Positions 23,459-35,042 of a stretch of DNA of 64,000 nt are shown here, piece by piece (the stretch's first letter is position 1; each line of letters begins with the position of its first letter). Under the pieces are notes generated by a model, which was not told the origin of the DNA, did no database searches, and saw nothing but the letters and a program-made list of their open reading frames with translations. The stretch lies in assembly GCA_963971405.1 (NCBI GenBank), contig OZ020492.1, forward strand, positions 11,210,151-11,274,150. The letters are read 5' to 3'. The DNA comes from Psococerastis gibbosa (lineage: Eukaryota > Arthropoda > Insecta > Psocodea > Psocidae). The position numbers were made by a program, and so were the translations under genes.

Positions 23459-23614
23459 CCCAGAGGGGTGGTCCAAGTAAACCGTTATTGTTTGAAGAAT
23501 TGGAACACATTTATTTGAGTTTGAACACTGGATAGAGGGGACTTTCATTAATAAATTACGTGAAGAATGTTTTGGACCCCCCCCCCCCCAAATCAAAACC
23601 TGGGCACGGCCTTG
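23459..23614. mobile_element. hAT-type MITE
   Basis: Ends CATAGCCGTGCCCAG and CTGGGCACGGCCTTG. Flanks ATCTACGG (23451-23458) and ATTCTACGG (23615-23623) agree apart from one extra T. A C run lies next to the right end (23577-23589). Confidence 0.75.
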
Positions 23615-23976
23615 ATTCTACGGTAACATTCTTTTAAAGGGAATAGTTATTAATTATTTTTAGAAAACATGGCGGAAGGACTAATAAAAAAATAAGTTAA
23701 CTTTTAAATTAGTCTTCTTTTCGGGTTGAGCAAGTCTCAAATCGTTGATAAGGTGACAGTCTTGCCGAAAGCGGTCAGTGCTTTTTAATAACATTTGCAG
23801 GTTTATTTTTTCAAGTTTTTTTTAACGCGTATGTGATATGTGATATGTGTACTAAAAACAAGTTTTTGTATTGTACTCATGTATTGTTCGTTATTTAATA
23901 AAGTTCTCCTTCCAACGACACCTTTTGGCAAAATAGTTTTTTAATAAATAAAATAAACACAGTAATTCAGTTAATA

Positions 23977-24168
23977 CAGGACATATAGAGTAGTAGTACA
24001 GACTCTGACTTTCACCCGAAAGGTTTTTGGTTCGAGTTGCTACTTGCTACATTTTCTTGCTTTGCAGGGCATGTAAAGCAGGTGGTCCCTAGTTGAGTGT
24101 AAGAGAAGGCTTCATAGCCCTAACTCCGCTTAGCAATAGACCAAATTCAATATTTATTTATTTATTTA
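23977..24168 (+). mobile_element. SINE family A with internal deletions
   Basis: Head, B-box-like GGTTCGAGT, GGGCATGTAAAGCAGGTGG and (TTTA)n tail present. Deletions follow ATTTTCT and precede AGCAATAG. Confidence 0.8.
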
Positions 24169-24969
24169 ATTTGGTCAACTGAACTACTTTTACGAGTATA
24201 CCATCAAATTAGACCGTGGTATTTCTGGCGTTCTATATTTAAAATATAATGCCCACTATTGTATTTCCTTTCTCTTATATATTGTTCTCTATTGTGATTT
24301 TTGAAGTTTATATATTTTATGAGATCTTCTGTTCAAAAAACAATTTTGCCAGTGAACCTGCAGGGGCCGCGGCACGACAAATTGATTAATTTCGCTATAA
24401 ATTGACTCTTCCTCCAAGTTATTTTTCAATCAATTTGGAGAGGTTCCCCTGAAGTTGAAAGAATAGCCCTATGCTGTATGGCGTATTTTACGATACGTTA
24501 TGAAAATTCAAAATTGGAAACTGAGATCGGATATTCTTCCCTGACAAGAGATCTTTCAGCCATGCTACTTGCCACGCCTTCTTTCGTCCAATCACAGCAC
24601 TCGGGCATTTGATACGTCTTCTTTTGGGCTAATCAGAGGGGGCCTTGCTGCCACGACGGGATTTGTTGTTATTTTTTTAAAGCGTCCAAGGCGTGTTGTG
24701 ATTGGTTGGTAGATGAAGTGACAGTTAACCGAATTGATTCATAAATATGCATTGGTGAGAACGAATGCCCTATCCCTCCTATAACTCGAGTGAAAACCAC
24801 TATTCTATACGTTTTTTTTTAACATCGTGACTGGTATGTCTAATGTCATTTGGGCATTGTAATCAACCGTCAAATAAACGAAGAAAATAAAACGTAAAAT
24901 GTTAAAATGAAGTATTCTATTACGTAAAATAGGGTTAATTTTAGATTTCTTAGATTTTCCCTATCTTAA
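24169..24969. other. No gene; CCAAT-like motifs
   Basis: Three CCAAT-type sequences on both strands (TCCAATCAC near 24588, CTAATCAG near 24628, GTGATTGGTTGG near 24699) occur in a less AT-rich stretch. No TATA box or coding frame follows, so a promoter is not supported. Confidence 0.25.
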
Positions 24970-25224
24970 ATCACTGGATTGGATTAACCCAAAATAGAAA
25001 AAAAAATGCCCTGAGACATTAATTTTTTATCCTACAAATCAAATTTAATTGAAATCCATTGAGTAGTTTATCCACAAATCGATGCTCAGACAGACATTTC
25101 GCAAAAAAACACTTTTTTGGTTCCAATGACCTCAAAGCATGAAATCCCGTTGAAATGTCCCATTCGAGAATTTCAGCGGCAAAGCTTTCCTCATAGTAAC
25201 GCATAAATAGGATAGCAATAATGC
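24970..25224 (+). mobile_element. Family B 3' part
   Basis: From GATTAACCCAAAATAGAAAA to ATAAATAGGATAGCAATAA, with the CAGACATTTCGCAAAAAAAC and CCTCAAAGCATG blocks. Confidence 0.7.
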
Positions 25225-26131
25225 AGTTATGCTAATCCAACCATGCAGACCACTCTATCAGCAAAATATTTTGGAATTTCTTTGACGAAATCAATTAATT
25301 CCTGGTTACACAGCCATATAATAAAAGGCTCGGTTAAAAATTCATAAAATATGCAAGTATTCTCAAAACTAACATTATTCACTCGACTGAATTAGTAAAG
25401 TCAGTATGTGAAGCCCTTAATCGCGGTTCTTTATAGCAAAAATTATTTATCTGAGAAAATGTTAAAATACTGGCGTTTTTTATGAATTTTTCATCTGACC
25501 ATTTCTGTTAGTCATATGGCTGCATTCTGCATAACGAGGAATTAATTAATATCATTTGTTTACAAAATATTTAGAAATGTTTTAAAAGCATGAGGCGCCA
25601 TGTTCATTGTCGCTCACAAAACGGAAATCTCTATATTGGTTTAATAGCCGAAATATAGCAAACTCTTTGATAGCCGTAAGTGAAAAGTGAAAGCGTATTC
25701 GCAGTGGGTACTCATGCATTCTAAAACGAACCCGTCGCATCTCAGTTTCGACCCAGTCTACCTGTCATCTTAGGCTTGTGGAATATTAAGTCGGCATTGG
25801 AAGAAAAAGACTTCACGCCTTCTCCATACACAGCCGGCTTATTTTATTTATTCCACCTCATGGGTTTTGTGGAAATAATTTTTTTACCTGTGGTTACATA
25901 ACACAGTTGTACATTAATCCAGTACGCACAATATTAGCGAGTTGAGGAAACTAATTTATACTTTCATAGGTAGTTGACTTCAACGTGTTTTAGGTCTTTA
26001 CCCCGAGGCGAGCGAAAAGGAAAGTGACTTCAGGGATTTACTTCTATTAAGGGAATGGACGCTGTAACACGTGTTGGCTACATATGTCAGTAAATGTAAA
26101 AAGTTGCTCTTGCAATCTCCTTCGTTCTAAT
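25225..26131. other. No gene recognised
   Basis: Apparently unique AT-rich sequence with no long frame or repeat match in the window. Confidence 0.4.
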
Positions 26132-26176
26132 CAGGGGTGGATCCAGATTTTTCGTTAGGGGGGGGGGGGTAACGCT
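26132..26176 (+). mobile_element. hAT-type left terminus, orphan
   Basis: CAGGGGTGGATCCAG followed by a G run at 26158-26170. No right end within the next several hundred bases. A possible right end of the same type (CTGGATCCACCCCTG) lies far away at 39355-39369. Confidence 0.4.
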
Positions 26177-26399
26177 GAAGACCCCGGGCCAGGGAGACAT
26201 TAGTTCCCTCAATTTTCTGGACTTCTTGGACTTTGAAACAATTGAGCGTGGCAAAGAGGATTCCAATTGGAATATAGAAGGACTGAGGGCTCCCAGTGAA
26301 AGAAGTGCATCCTGGTTGAAATTTAGATACACTAGTGACCAGGTCGCCCTACTTAGGGTGTGTAGGCCAAAAGTGATGTTAGGCTAATTCGCGACTTCT

Positions 26400-26540
26400 G
26401 TGGCAAGGAGGTAGCGTGCGTGTACTTGTGCGAGTCTCTACACACCATCGATCGGAGACGTATCTTAACTCGAAACAAGTACGTATTAGGTTACTTAGTG
26501 AGGCGATGAAGCTTTTAAATCTTTTTTAAAAAAAAACGTC
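26400..26540 (+). mobile_element. SINE family I with tRNA-like head
   Basis: Starts TGGCAAGGAGGTAGCGTG and continues TACTTGTGCGAGTCTCTACA, GATCGGAGACGTATC, AGTGAGGCGATG, with an A-rich stretch after 26526. Confidence 0.65.
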
Positions 26541-27610
26541 GTTGCATGGCAACTCAATGACGGTCTTACCCAAATGCATTGCCTACCATTCCGTTATTAG
26601 TTTGTATTATTATATGCCTGCCCATTCAAGCCTCATCGATCAATCCAGTGCTATAGAAAAATGAAAATCAGCTGAAATGGAACTCGAGGACAATTATATA
26701 GGTGCCATGGAACAATTAATTTTATGTTTTAATAGATAAACAGAAAAGCGGGTTCACACATACCATTTGTTTATTGTGTGTGTCATGCTGGTTCTATTTA
26801 TTTGCTGTTCCCCATGGTCTCGAAAAAAAGGAGTTAAATCCAAACACTTTTGCTCGTCAGTAAATTGTTTTGTTATTTCAATTTAACGATGTATGTGGGT
26901 CGAGATATTTACTTGGTTTTCTGTAAAATACTTCTGCAACAGATTGGCCTGTCACCATCAGCATTTATATTATTCATTTCCTAAATAGAATCATCTCGTG
27001 ATCTATGTTGCAATATAGGAAAATAGCCCCAAAAGCAATTGAATCTGAAAATTGAAAATAATTGAAAATTGACTCAAGCTTTGTTGGGTGCAATTCTCTA
27101 CATTTTGAGTAAAGAGGCAGCTAGCTATTGAAATAATGAAATCTCTTCTTTGTTCTTACAGTTCTGGAATAAAATAAATTCGCTTTTTTTTAGCTGTTGC
27201 TCGCGCTCCCTGTGGCTATGAAAAATGTGTAAAGCTATGGACTTCGAGTACCCCCCCCCCCTCCTGTACAACCAAAAAAAAAAAACATTTTGTCGCCATT
27301 AGGAGTATATACTAAAATTTTGTAATAGAAACACTAAATCCTGACCAGCTAGTGAAACAACTGCGTTTCACCTAAGATTTTTATGAAATTGAAAATGTAA
27401 CGGGTGACATTGAAACGTGGATAGAGCCTTGGAAAAAGAAAAAGGGAACGTTTCCAGAGAAAATATTGATGTATGAAGTCCTACAAAATCCCAATTTTAT
27501 CCCGCCATCGCTGAAGCCTAAATTATTTTTATAACAATACCACCTACGGGCTACGACATGTACATTTGGAAGGTCAGTTAGCACACCTGACACCGAGGGG
27601 AGGGAAAACA
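26541..27610. other. No gene recognised
   Basis: Unique-looking. A C run lies at 27250-27261 followed by an A run at 27274. The minus frame at 27381-27611 has no motif. Confidence 0.4.
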
Positions 27611-27641
27611 TTATTATTATTGTTATTATTATTATTATTGA
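27611..27641. repeat. (ATT)n tract at the LINE 5' junction
   Basis: About ten ATT units with one TGTT interruption, directly before the open LINE frame. A similar tract follows the LINE 3' end at 30041-30085. Confidence 0.85.
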
Positions 27642-29744
27642 CTGCTTATATATTTATATATTTATGACCAACTACATTCTATTCTTTCTAAGTGTAAACA
27701 AGCATCGCAAAAATCTGTTACCTTTAAAAGGAGAAGGTACACGCCTAGGAAAGATTGGATGACTAAAGAATTATTAGGTAAATTGCAGGAAAAAGATGTT
27801 ATGGCTAAATTAAATTTATCTGATCCCCATCAGAGAGAATTGTATAACAAATTTAGAAACCAAGTAACAAAGGAAATTAGGAAGGCTAAGGCTGCCTTTT
27901 ATAAAGAAAAATTTACTTCGGTGAAAAACAGCATCAAGGATACTTGGGCTGAAATTAATAAAATAAGAGGAAAAAACCCTAGACAAGACACAGATACCTT
28001 TATTGAAAAAAAATTTTTGAGGAATGATACGTCTCTCAGTCAAATCGCCAATCATTTTTGCGAAACATTTTCTAGTGGTGTTAACGGTATAATTCATGAA
28101 TGTCATGTTGATACCCTTCCTAAATCCGATTTAGTTGCAAATATGCTTTCCTCAAGGTTTGAAATTGTAGATCATATAAGCAAAGACGAAATTAAAAAAA
28201 TTTTGAACAACATGAAAAAAAATCAGAGCGCCGGGATAGATGGTATTTGCCTTAGCGATATATTAAGAAATATTAATATTCTCTTACCTGTTATTACGAA
28301 ATTTGTTAATGCCAGTCTAAATACTGGTATTATCCCGGACACCCTTAAAACTGCAATTGTAAAGCCAATTTTTAAAAGTGGTGCCCGAAATAACTACTCA
28401 AACTATTGACCTATTTCTATTTTGTGTTGTTTGGAAAAACTACTTGAAAAAGTAATAGCTTCAAGATTAACAATTTACCTCGAGTCAAACAATATCATCC
28501 CTCGTGAGCAATTCGGTTTCAGGAAAGGGTTGTCTACAAATCACCTTTTGCAAGAATTTGCCAACTATGTCAACGGTAACCTGAACAGAAATTTCTTTGT
28601 ATTAGTAATTTATGTGGATTTTAAAAAAACATTTGACACACTGAACTTCAACGGCATTATAACGGAACTATTCAACATCGGAGTCAGTTCTAAACTGACA
28701 AACTGGTTTAAAAATTATTTTAAAGACAGAAAATTGGTTGTAAAATTAAAGAATTTTTTGAGTACAGCAGCTAAACAGCAATCAGGTGTGCCCCAGGGTT
28801 CAATTTTAGGTCCACTTCTCTATTTAATCTTCGTGCGGTCTATGGCGAATATATTTAAACATTGTAAAATTCTTCAATTTGCTGACGACACCGTCATTAT
28901 GACGCAATGCAAAGATATTGATGAAGGGTTAAAAGTATTAAATGCTGAATTTTATTGTTTTCTTCAGTGGGCGCATGATCATGGCCTAATATTAAATGAA
29001 AAGAAAACCAATGTAATGGTGATTCGTCCACCGAAAGTTGATTATGTGAATTGTAAATTTCATGACCAGAGGTGTCTGCATCTAAATCAAAAGAAATCGT
29101 TTGATTCCATAACTTGTGCATGTGTAACGACGTTGAACCAAGTTAATGTACAGACATACTTAGGGATTGTTATTGATGATCGCTTTAAGTGGTCTCACCA
29201 TGTTGAATTTATACATAGAAAATTGCGATCTTGTGTTTTTGCTGTGTCGTGTCTTAGAGGCACCAACAAAAAAATTCAGCTGATCGCTTACCGAGCTCTA
29301 GTTGAGTCAATTTTGAGGTACGGAATAGTAGCTTGGGGCTCGGCACCCGAATGTTATACCAAGAGAATTAGGAACCTGCAGGTCTCTCTCTTAAAAACAA
29401 TTGACAATAATCTACAAAGTGAAACAAACAGCAATTTTTTCTTTAAGAAATATCGTGTATTGCCTATAACTTTATTACATACTCAAGCCATTTTATTGTT
29501 GAATTATTTTAACTCAAAATATAAGACCATAAATCCTTCTAGGTACAGTCGCAGAGCTGGAACAACCTACAAACATTATATTGAGCTGCCTCATAATAAT
29601 ATGTACGGCTATCATGAGCTTAAGGTGGCAATTCCCCGAGTATTTAATTTGATTCCCGTCAGTCTTCTAGAGTTGGATAGCTACAATGCTGTTAAGCGAA
29701 ATCTAGGGGACTGGCTGATAAATTGTTTAAATGCTGGCGATTAA
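27642..29744 (+). pseudogene. LINE reverse transcriptase, 5'-truncated, one stop
   Basis: This is the pol frame of a non-LTR retrotransposon, the enzyme that copies element RNA into DNA at a nicked target. The frame is open from 27642, with no start codon because the element is 5'-truncated. It begins in the linker before the RT domain (KDWMTKELL, then a basic, lysine-rich helix). The NYRPIS-type motif reads NY-stop-PIS, where a TGA at 28407-28409 replaces the expected R or W codon. Downstream the same frame runs unbroken to 29744. RT motifs seen: QFGFRKGLST, YVDFKKTFDTLN (first catalytic Asp, codon 28617), SGVPQGSILGPLL, and FADDT with the catalytic Asp pair at 28884-28889. The usual INDL after GPLLYLI is altered to VRSM. 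A conserved C-terminal region with YRALVESILRYGIVAWG follows. The apurinic-type endonuclease domain is absent. Jockey/CR1-like affinity is inferred from motif style. With only one stop the copy looks young. Confidence 0.92.
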
Positions 29745-30040
29745 TTCTTTTTATTTATTTTTATTTTATTTTATACAGGATAATGTAAGGTAATTTTAAC
29801 TTATTTAACATTAACTCACTATATAACTGTATTATTATTATTTTATTTACACTTGTAATAATGTAGTTCGTACTCCCTATAATAACTGTTTGTAGTCTTT
29901 TGGCGAATCCTGCCACAAGCCTCCCTTATGGGGCTTACATGCAGTATTCCGGTAAAAACGATTATTTTCTTTAATGTTGTATTGTATTCTTTCTATTAAA
30001 TGGTCCCAGTGCTGGGGGTACCGGCTGGGAAAAAAAAAAT
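29745..30040 (+). other. LINE 3' untranslated region
   Basis: Follows the pol stop codon. It ends with GTATTCTTTCTATTAAATGG, CCCAGTGCTGGGGGTACCGG and an A run. The last 65 nt recur inverted at 7752-7830, which confirms the element's 3' end. Confidence 0.75.
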
Positions 30041-30085
30041 ATTATTATTATTATTATTATTGTTTATTATTATTATTGCTATTAT
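30041..30085. repeat. (ATT)n tract at the LINE 3' end
   Basis: Interrupted ATT array directly after the A-rich LINE end. It is either the element's own tail or part of a microsatellite target. Confidence 0.85.
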
Positions 30086-30093
30086 TTGCTATA

Positions 30094-30417
30094 AGAAATG
30101 GAAAGCACTAGAAGAAATATTTCTCGACAGTTTGGTCACATAATATGTGACCGTCACTAGCACAGATTGGCCACAATTGTTAGAATTGATTTGTATAAAA
30201 AACAATCAATAAGGCGTCCGGACGCCATTTTTGTTGTTCACATTAATTCTGACGATTGGCCACAATTGTTAGAATTGATTTGAATAAAAAACAGTCTATA
30301 AGGCGTCCGGACGCCATTTTTGTTGTTCACATCAATTTTGACGATTGGGGGGAATCGGTGCTAGTAACGGCCACATGTCATGTATAAAAATGTCGAGAAA
30401 CTTTTTCTAATGCTTCT
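30094..30417. mobile_element. Foldback element family J with internal tandem
   Basis: Arms begin AGAAATGGAAAGCACTAGAA and end TTCTAATGCTTCT, inverted to each other. TA flanks at 30092-30093 and 30418-30419. TTTCTCGACA and GTGACCGTCACTAGCAC are also mirrored. The interior holds a duplicated 89-nt unit. No coding content. Confidence 0.7.
30165..30343 (+). repeat. Two-copy tandem repeat, about 89 nt
   Basis: Each unit starts GATTGGCCACAATTGTTAGA and contains AAGGCGTCCGGACGCCATTT, at about 30165 and 30254. Only a few substitutions separate the units. The 14-bp perfect palindrome GGCGTCCGGACGCC occurs once per unit. Confidence 0.9.
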
Positions 30418-30438
30418 TATTACTTATTCTTGGGGTTA

Positions 30439-30817
30439 AAAATGTACAGGAAAGTGGCAGCCCGAAATTTAATACTTCTTATTCTTTATTTAATCAACTA
30501 AGCATGTTAGTAAAGATTTGGCTCATCAAAGTTGTAGAAGACTACGTCATGCATCATATAATAAGGTATTTTCAGTTTTCAAACTTGTAGTTTCTTTATA
30601 AAATCAATTATACGTAAAAAGTTATTGTTTATCAAATATGTTCATGTTTATAAAAAAACTACAATTTCTAAAATTAAAAATATCTTATAATATGATGCAT
30701 GAAGTAGTCTTCTACAACTTTGATGAGCCAAATCTTTAATAACATGCTTAGTTAATTAAATAACAAATAAAAATTATTAAATTTCGGGCTGCCAATTTCC
30801 TACGAGCTGTACACTCT
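30439..30817. mobile_element. Foldback MITE family F
   Basis: The right end reads GCTGTACACTCT followed by TA. The left end is shortened (AAAATGTACAGGAAAG). The arms share GGCAGCCCGAAATTTAATAC, TTGGCTCATCAAAGTTGTAG and GACTACGTCATGCATCATAT with their complements at right. Lies 21 nt after the preceding foldback. Confidence 0.8.
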
Positions 30818-31214
30818 TAAAATATTTTTTATTGCTTTACAAAGAATATTAACTGTGAAATTCGACTTTCTACAAAAAACTATTGGCATTGGTGTCCCAC
30901 TTGAGAGGAGTGACTCTGATTGGGCCTTAGAACTTCTGAGATTAGATTTCTAAGATTCTCGGAGGCTCAATTGCCTCGGCTGCTAGATTTCCTACCCATC
31001 AGCCCAAATTCTATTCCTTCCCTCGCCGTCACTAACTGTCTGCAGTCATCAGGAATCTACTTAAGTAGCATCTAATTTAAAATTTAATATAGGCTAGGAT
31101 TTAGTTGAACCACTTCATGCTTGTGTGTGTGAGTGTTTATTTAATTTTAAAGTACTGTAATATCAATTCGATTTTAAATAGTACTGTAAATTATACTACT
31201 GTGTTTGTTGCTGA

Positions 31215-31291
31215 CCCCTTGTTGAGTGCAAGAAATGGTCTTATGACCCTAAGTCTCAGCTAAAAATAAAGTCATTATTTATTTATTTATT
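31215..31291 (+). mobile_element. Diverged SINE family A 3' end
   Basis: TTGAGTGCAAGAAATGGTCTTATGACCCTAA aligns with the TTGAGTGTAAGAGAGGGCTTTATAGCCCTAA segment of family A (quoted in parts), followed by AAAGTCATTATT and (TTTA)n. Confidence 0.45.
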
Positions 31292-32096
31292 CATCATCTG
31301 ACTTTCAAGTCTTTGTAATTACACCAAGGTTCATTATCAGTCACTGCATATACGGAATGCAGTATATACGCAGTGGCAGGTGTTTTCAGAAAGGACTTTG
31401 GCAAAAGAGAAACAGGATACTATAATATCTAATAAGTCAGGATTTGATGAGGATAATAAAAAAAAGTTAAGTGGTTGAACTTATGTTGGGTAGATGCACT
31501 ATTGATTGACGGGACGACACTGTGAGTTTGTACCTCAGCTTCTCTCAGCTTCACATACCGTCGCATTTTTTTTTTTTTTTCGTATTGCAATATACAAGTA
31601 CAGTATAAACCTTTCCACAGAAAAGGAGCGTTATTTAAATTTTCCCTGCTCGGGGCGGGAAGAGGGGGCTCAACAGTCAGTGGAGGTTTACTAGACTAGT
31701 GCCTTTCAGTCATAGCTTATGGAGACAGAGTGCTTCTTAGTTTTTGATGGCGTCTCTGACTTGCAAGTTGCAGCAACTTCTCAAAGTGAACAACTTGAAC
31801 TGTGTACAACCTGCTGCTGCTACGTTAGATCGTCTCAATGACCGTGTACATAACGAAGACTGTCAAATAACCTGTCAGAATGTTCAAACACTTATAGGAG
31901 TTGGCAAGTTTGTAAGGCGGTTGTTAAGGGGCTACACTACGGGTTGGGGACGAGTGATACCCGGGCTATAGTGAAGCAAAACCAGGACTTAGTCCAGATA
32001 CTGACACAGCTACCTTCGCTAAGGAAAGGTGAATGTAGAGGGACACAATGTGAAATCTCAGGTTACAAATGAAGGCAATAAGCCTAAGTGACAACG
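31292..32096. other. No gene recognised
   Basis: Two short plus frames (31506-31694, 31744-31971) are not supported by motifs. A T run lies at 31566-31580. Confidence 0.35.
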
Positions 32097-33270
32097 GTGC
32101 GAGTGAACCCATGCATGCTTTCCAAGTTTTCAATAGTGTTGGTACTTGGTACCGAGATAGATAATATGAGTAATTAATTCAATGGTAAATAATTGTCCTT
32201 AGTTTAAATTTCGGTTGCCTCGACATACCCTATCACAAAGCACAGAACTGATCCTTGGGGCGATTGTATAGTCTAGAACGGGAAGACCAAAGCATTAAAG
32301 CACAGTAATAATGGCGGAGTATGCAATGTATTGGGGAATGATGTATCCATAAAAACTTCTCAAAATAATTTTTTATTCAAACCAAAACTTTTCTTGGGAA
32401 AGGATCATGTTCGGTTCTATTACATTATTGAACACCCAAAAAAGTCTCAAGATAGAAAGCATCGATAAGAAAAGTTCCGTAGAAAAATTATTTTTTTTTA
32501 GTAATTTTTTATGAAAATTGATTATTTTTTATTTTTCTGCCCCATAACCAAAGTATCATGAAGCAAGCGACTTATTGTTTTTTTTTTTTAAATTAATAAC
32601 GACTATAATGAATTATTTGTGAATTTTAAGTATATCGTTGGAGCCGTTTTTGGGAAAAATCTTTTTAGCAGTTATTGAAGTTTTGGAGAATTGCCCAAAA
32701 TAAAAATAAAACAATCCCAAGAGATTTTGTGTACCTACATGCCAAATTTAATCAAATCCACCATTGGCGTAATTAGAGGGGTCTGGGGGGCTTAGCCACC
32801 CCCAAGTACTTATCAAGTCCCCCCCCCCCAGGATTTTTTATAGGAAATGAAACAAATCAATTGAAGAAACCTAATAAATGAACGAATAATTAAAAGTACG
32901 AAAGTTATATTCGCAGAGCATAAGAATAATTTAAAAAAAAAAAAACACTTTAGCGCAAAAATTTGACTATTTTAATGTATAATGTCGGCAATTTCTTATT
33001 TCAATATTAATGTTTGAATCTGCATTGCAATCACGGATATTAATTAGGGTACTAAGTTTCCCCGCACCCGTATTTAGGCAACAAGGCCCATGGTACACAA
33101 AGGGTCCTAAGACACCCCCCCCCCCCGGTATTTTGGCAATTTATGCCATTGAAATCCACGGAATAGCTTGCCCACAAGTCGACAAACAGACCGACCGACA
33201 GACAGCAATATTGTAAAACCCCCTTTTTTGGGGTACCTGGGACCTCAGAACGTATAAATCGGAAAGCAAA
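32097..33270 (+). mobile_element. Family B element split by a hAT MITE
   Basis: The B left end (GTGCGAGTGAACCCATGCATG then CTTTCCAAGTTTTC) starts near 32097 and the right end is AATCGGAAAGCAAAAATAAT. The consensus CAAATCCACCGAGTAGTTTGCCCAC is cut after AAATCCAC at 32761 and resumes at 33152, showing a precise insertion. Confidence 0.8.
32762..33151. mobile_element. hAT-type MITE inside B, perfect TSD
   Basis: AAATCCAC is duplicated exactly at 32754-32761 and 33152-33159. Ends are CATTGGCGTAATTAGAGGGG and TTGGCAATTTATGCCATTG. G/C runs lie inside both ends (32784-32829 and 33114-33126). At 390 bp it is the longest uninterrupted hAT-type element here. The interior is AT-rich with no transposase. 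Confidence 0.9.
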
Positions 33271-34854
33271 AATAATTATACCCCAATGAAATAGTCGCAT
33301 TGTACTTATTACATGGTAAACATGGCTACCTCTTTGCAGCAGCCAGAATATTCAGAGCCGGTATTGATGTCCCCTCCATCCCCCCCCCCCTCTCTCTCCT
33401 GCACCCCTGAACATTGAAATGAAATGAACTGAAATGATTGTTCATCATTCACGGAGTTGCTAATTGTCACCTTGTCCGGGAGTATTTCTGATATTGACAA
33501 CCCATTGCATTCACTATTTAGTTTCCCTGCATTGCATTGATTCCTTAGGTGAGCTCTTGCTCAAAAAACGCCATAACGGCATAGGACAAACGTTTTCGAG
33601 AAACAATTTTTAAAAACGTGAGAAGGAGAACTGAAAAACTTAGTAAAAGTTGATTCCAACGGGCCTTATAAAAGAAAGCTCAATATCTCGGAGAAAAACT
33701 TAGAAAACAAATTATTATTATATTTCGCTAATATACAACTAGCGGTGAGGAACATTGTGGCGCCCCTTCGGTGCCCAGTCTCGCACCCCCTGTGGTACCC
33801 AGCACGACCTTGGCCCATCAATTTCAATTTTTTCACAGGGCGTGACACCCCGTGCCCCCTTGTTCATGTGCAATGGAAGTACACAACTAACTTCTTAGTA
33901 GCAACAACAATCATAAGACCTCGAATTCACGAACTTATTATTGTGTATAAATTGTTTTTTGTATATTCAATACACATTCATTCATTCATTCATATTAAGG
34001 CCAAGCCGGAGGGTTGTGGCCTTGACCGTTGAGCTTTGAATACATAGAAATATAATTAGAACTGGAGCGGCGGAAGTCATAATATGCCTTACGAGGCACC
34101 CGTTAACTATAAGCCAACTATCAGAGATAAGTACCAACGCAAAAAATATCAAAGTCTTACACATTGCAGCATAGCAAAGCGGATACCTGGACCCGGTCAA
34201 AAACTCTGTAGTTTAGTAGTTAACTTGTGCAAGCTATTTCCCCGCCGAACTTATCTTGTGCAGGCTACACTAGCAGCCATATTGATAACGGTCTCCAGCC
34301 ACGGGATCGTTGAATATTCATTTTATAAACAAAGCCCCGCGTCTCGTACCTGTTCCGTATTTGACTTGTATTATTTCAAATAATTGCAGTTTTACCTATT
34401 TCTGGCCCTTTACTGTCAAATTAAGTGTTGAACTTCTGACTAAAGTGCATTTCATTACAAAAGTTGGAGGCGTTTCTTCCCTGTGGGGCACGTAAAAATG
34501 TTCTAAAAGGTATGTTTTTAATTGCTTCATGCACAAATTTTAGACCTAATGTAATTGTAATTTTTGGTTTAGTCAATAGTGTAAGCATGTCTACGCGTAT
34601 ACTAAACCCTTCTATCGATTTTTACTATACCACTGCGGTTTAAAACATATATTACGAACCCTCTGCAAAGACATTTCCAGGCCAGTCACGTGACCCCCTC
34701 CGGTTTGGCCTTAAAAGAAAGCAAACTCATCCATTTCACTATTTGGTCCTTTTTACATTTTTTTTTACTTTAAACTCAAAATTATACTTATAATAATAAT
34801 AATTTCTTAGTTTTTTACATTTCTTTAACCAAGCTCCTTAATCCTAGACGCGGA
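33271..34854. other. No gene; one retroposon-like tail
   Basis: Open frames on both strands at 33745-34495 overlap and show no domain. TTCAATACACATTCATTC at 33966-33983, then a short CATT array, resembles a LINE 3' tail. A C run lies at 33379-33390. Confidence 0.35.
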
Positions 34855-34910
34855 TAGGTTCTCGCCCGCGACCTCCCGGGGGGTCGCGACCCCCAGTTTG
34901 AGAAACACTG
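34855..34910 (-). mobile_element. hAT-type terminus fragment
   Basis: Reverse-complemented, the segment starts CAGTGTTTCTCAAACTGGGG and continues GTCGCGACCCCCCGGGAGG. This terminus style is widespread among non-autonomous hAT elements in animals. No opposite end was found. Confidence 0.55.
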
Positions 34911-35042
34911 GCCTAGGAACATAATTTATGTGCATGGTACTCCCAAAAGATGGGACCCAGTTGCCCCTAAGCTGGTTCAAGGGTTACCAGTTTTTAAAGG
35001 ACTCAATGCCGACTTATAGCGAGTCATCTGTTCTTACTGTTA

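Noticed and set aside
24580..24715. Cluster of CCAAT-like motifs as a promoter
   Set aside because: No TATA box, initiator or coding frame follows; short motifs like these occur by chance.
27816..28106. 96-codon minus-strand frame
   Set aside because: Shadow of the LINE reverse-transcriptase frame on the plus strand.
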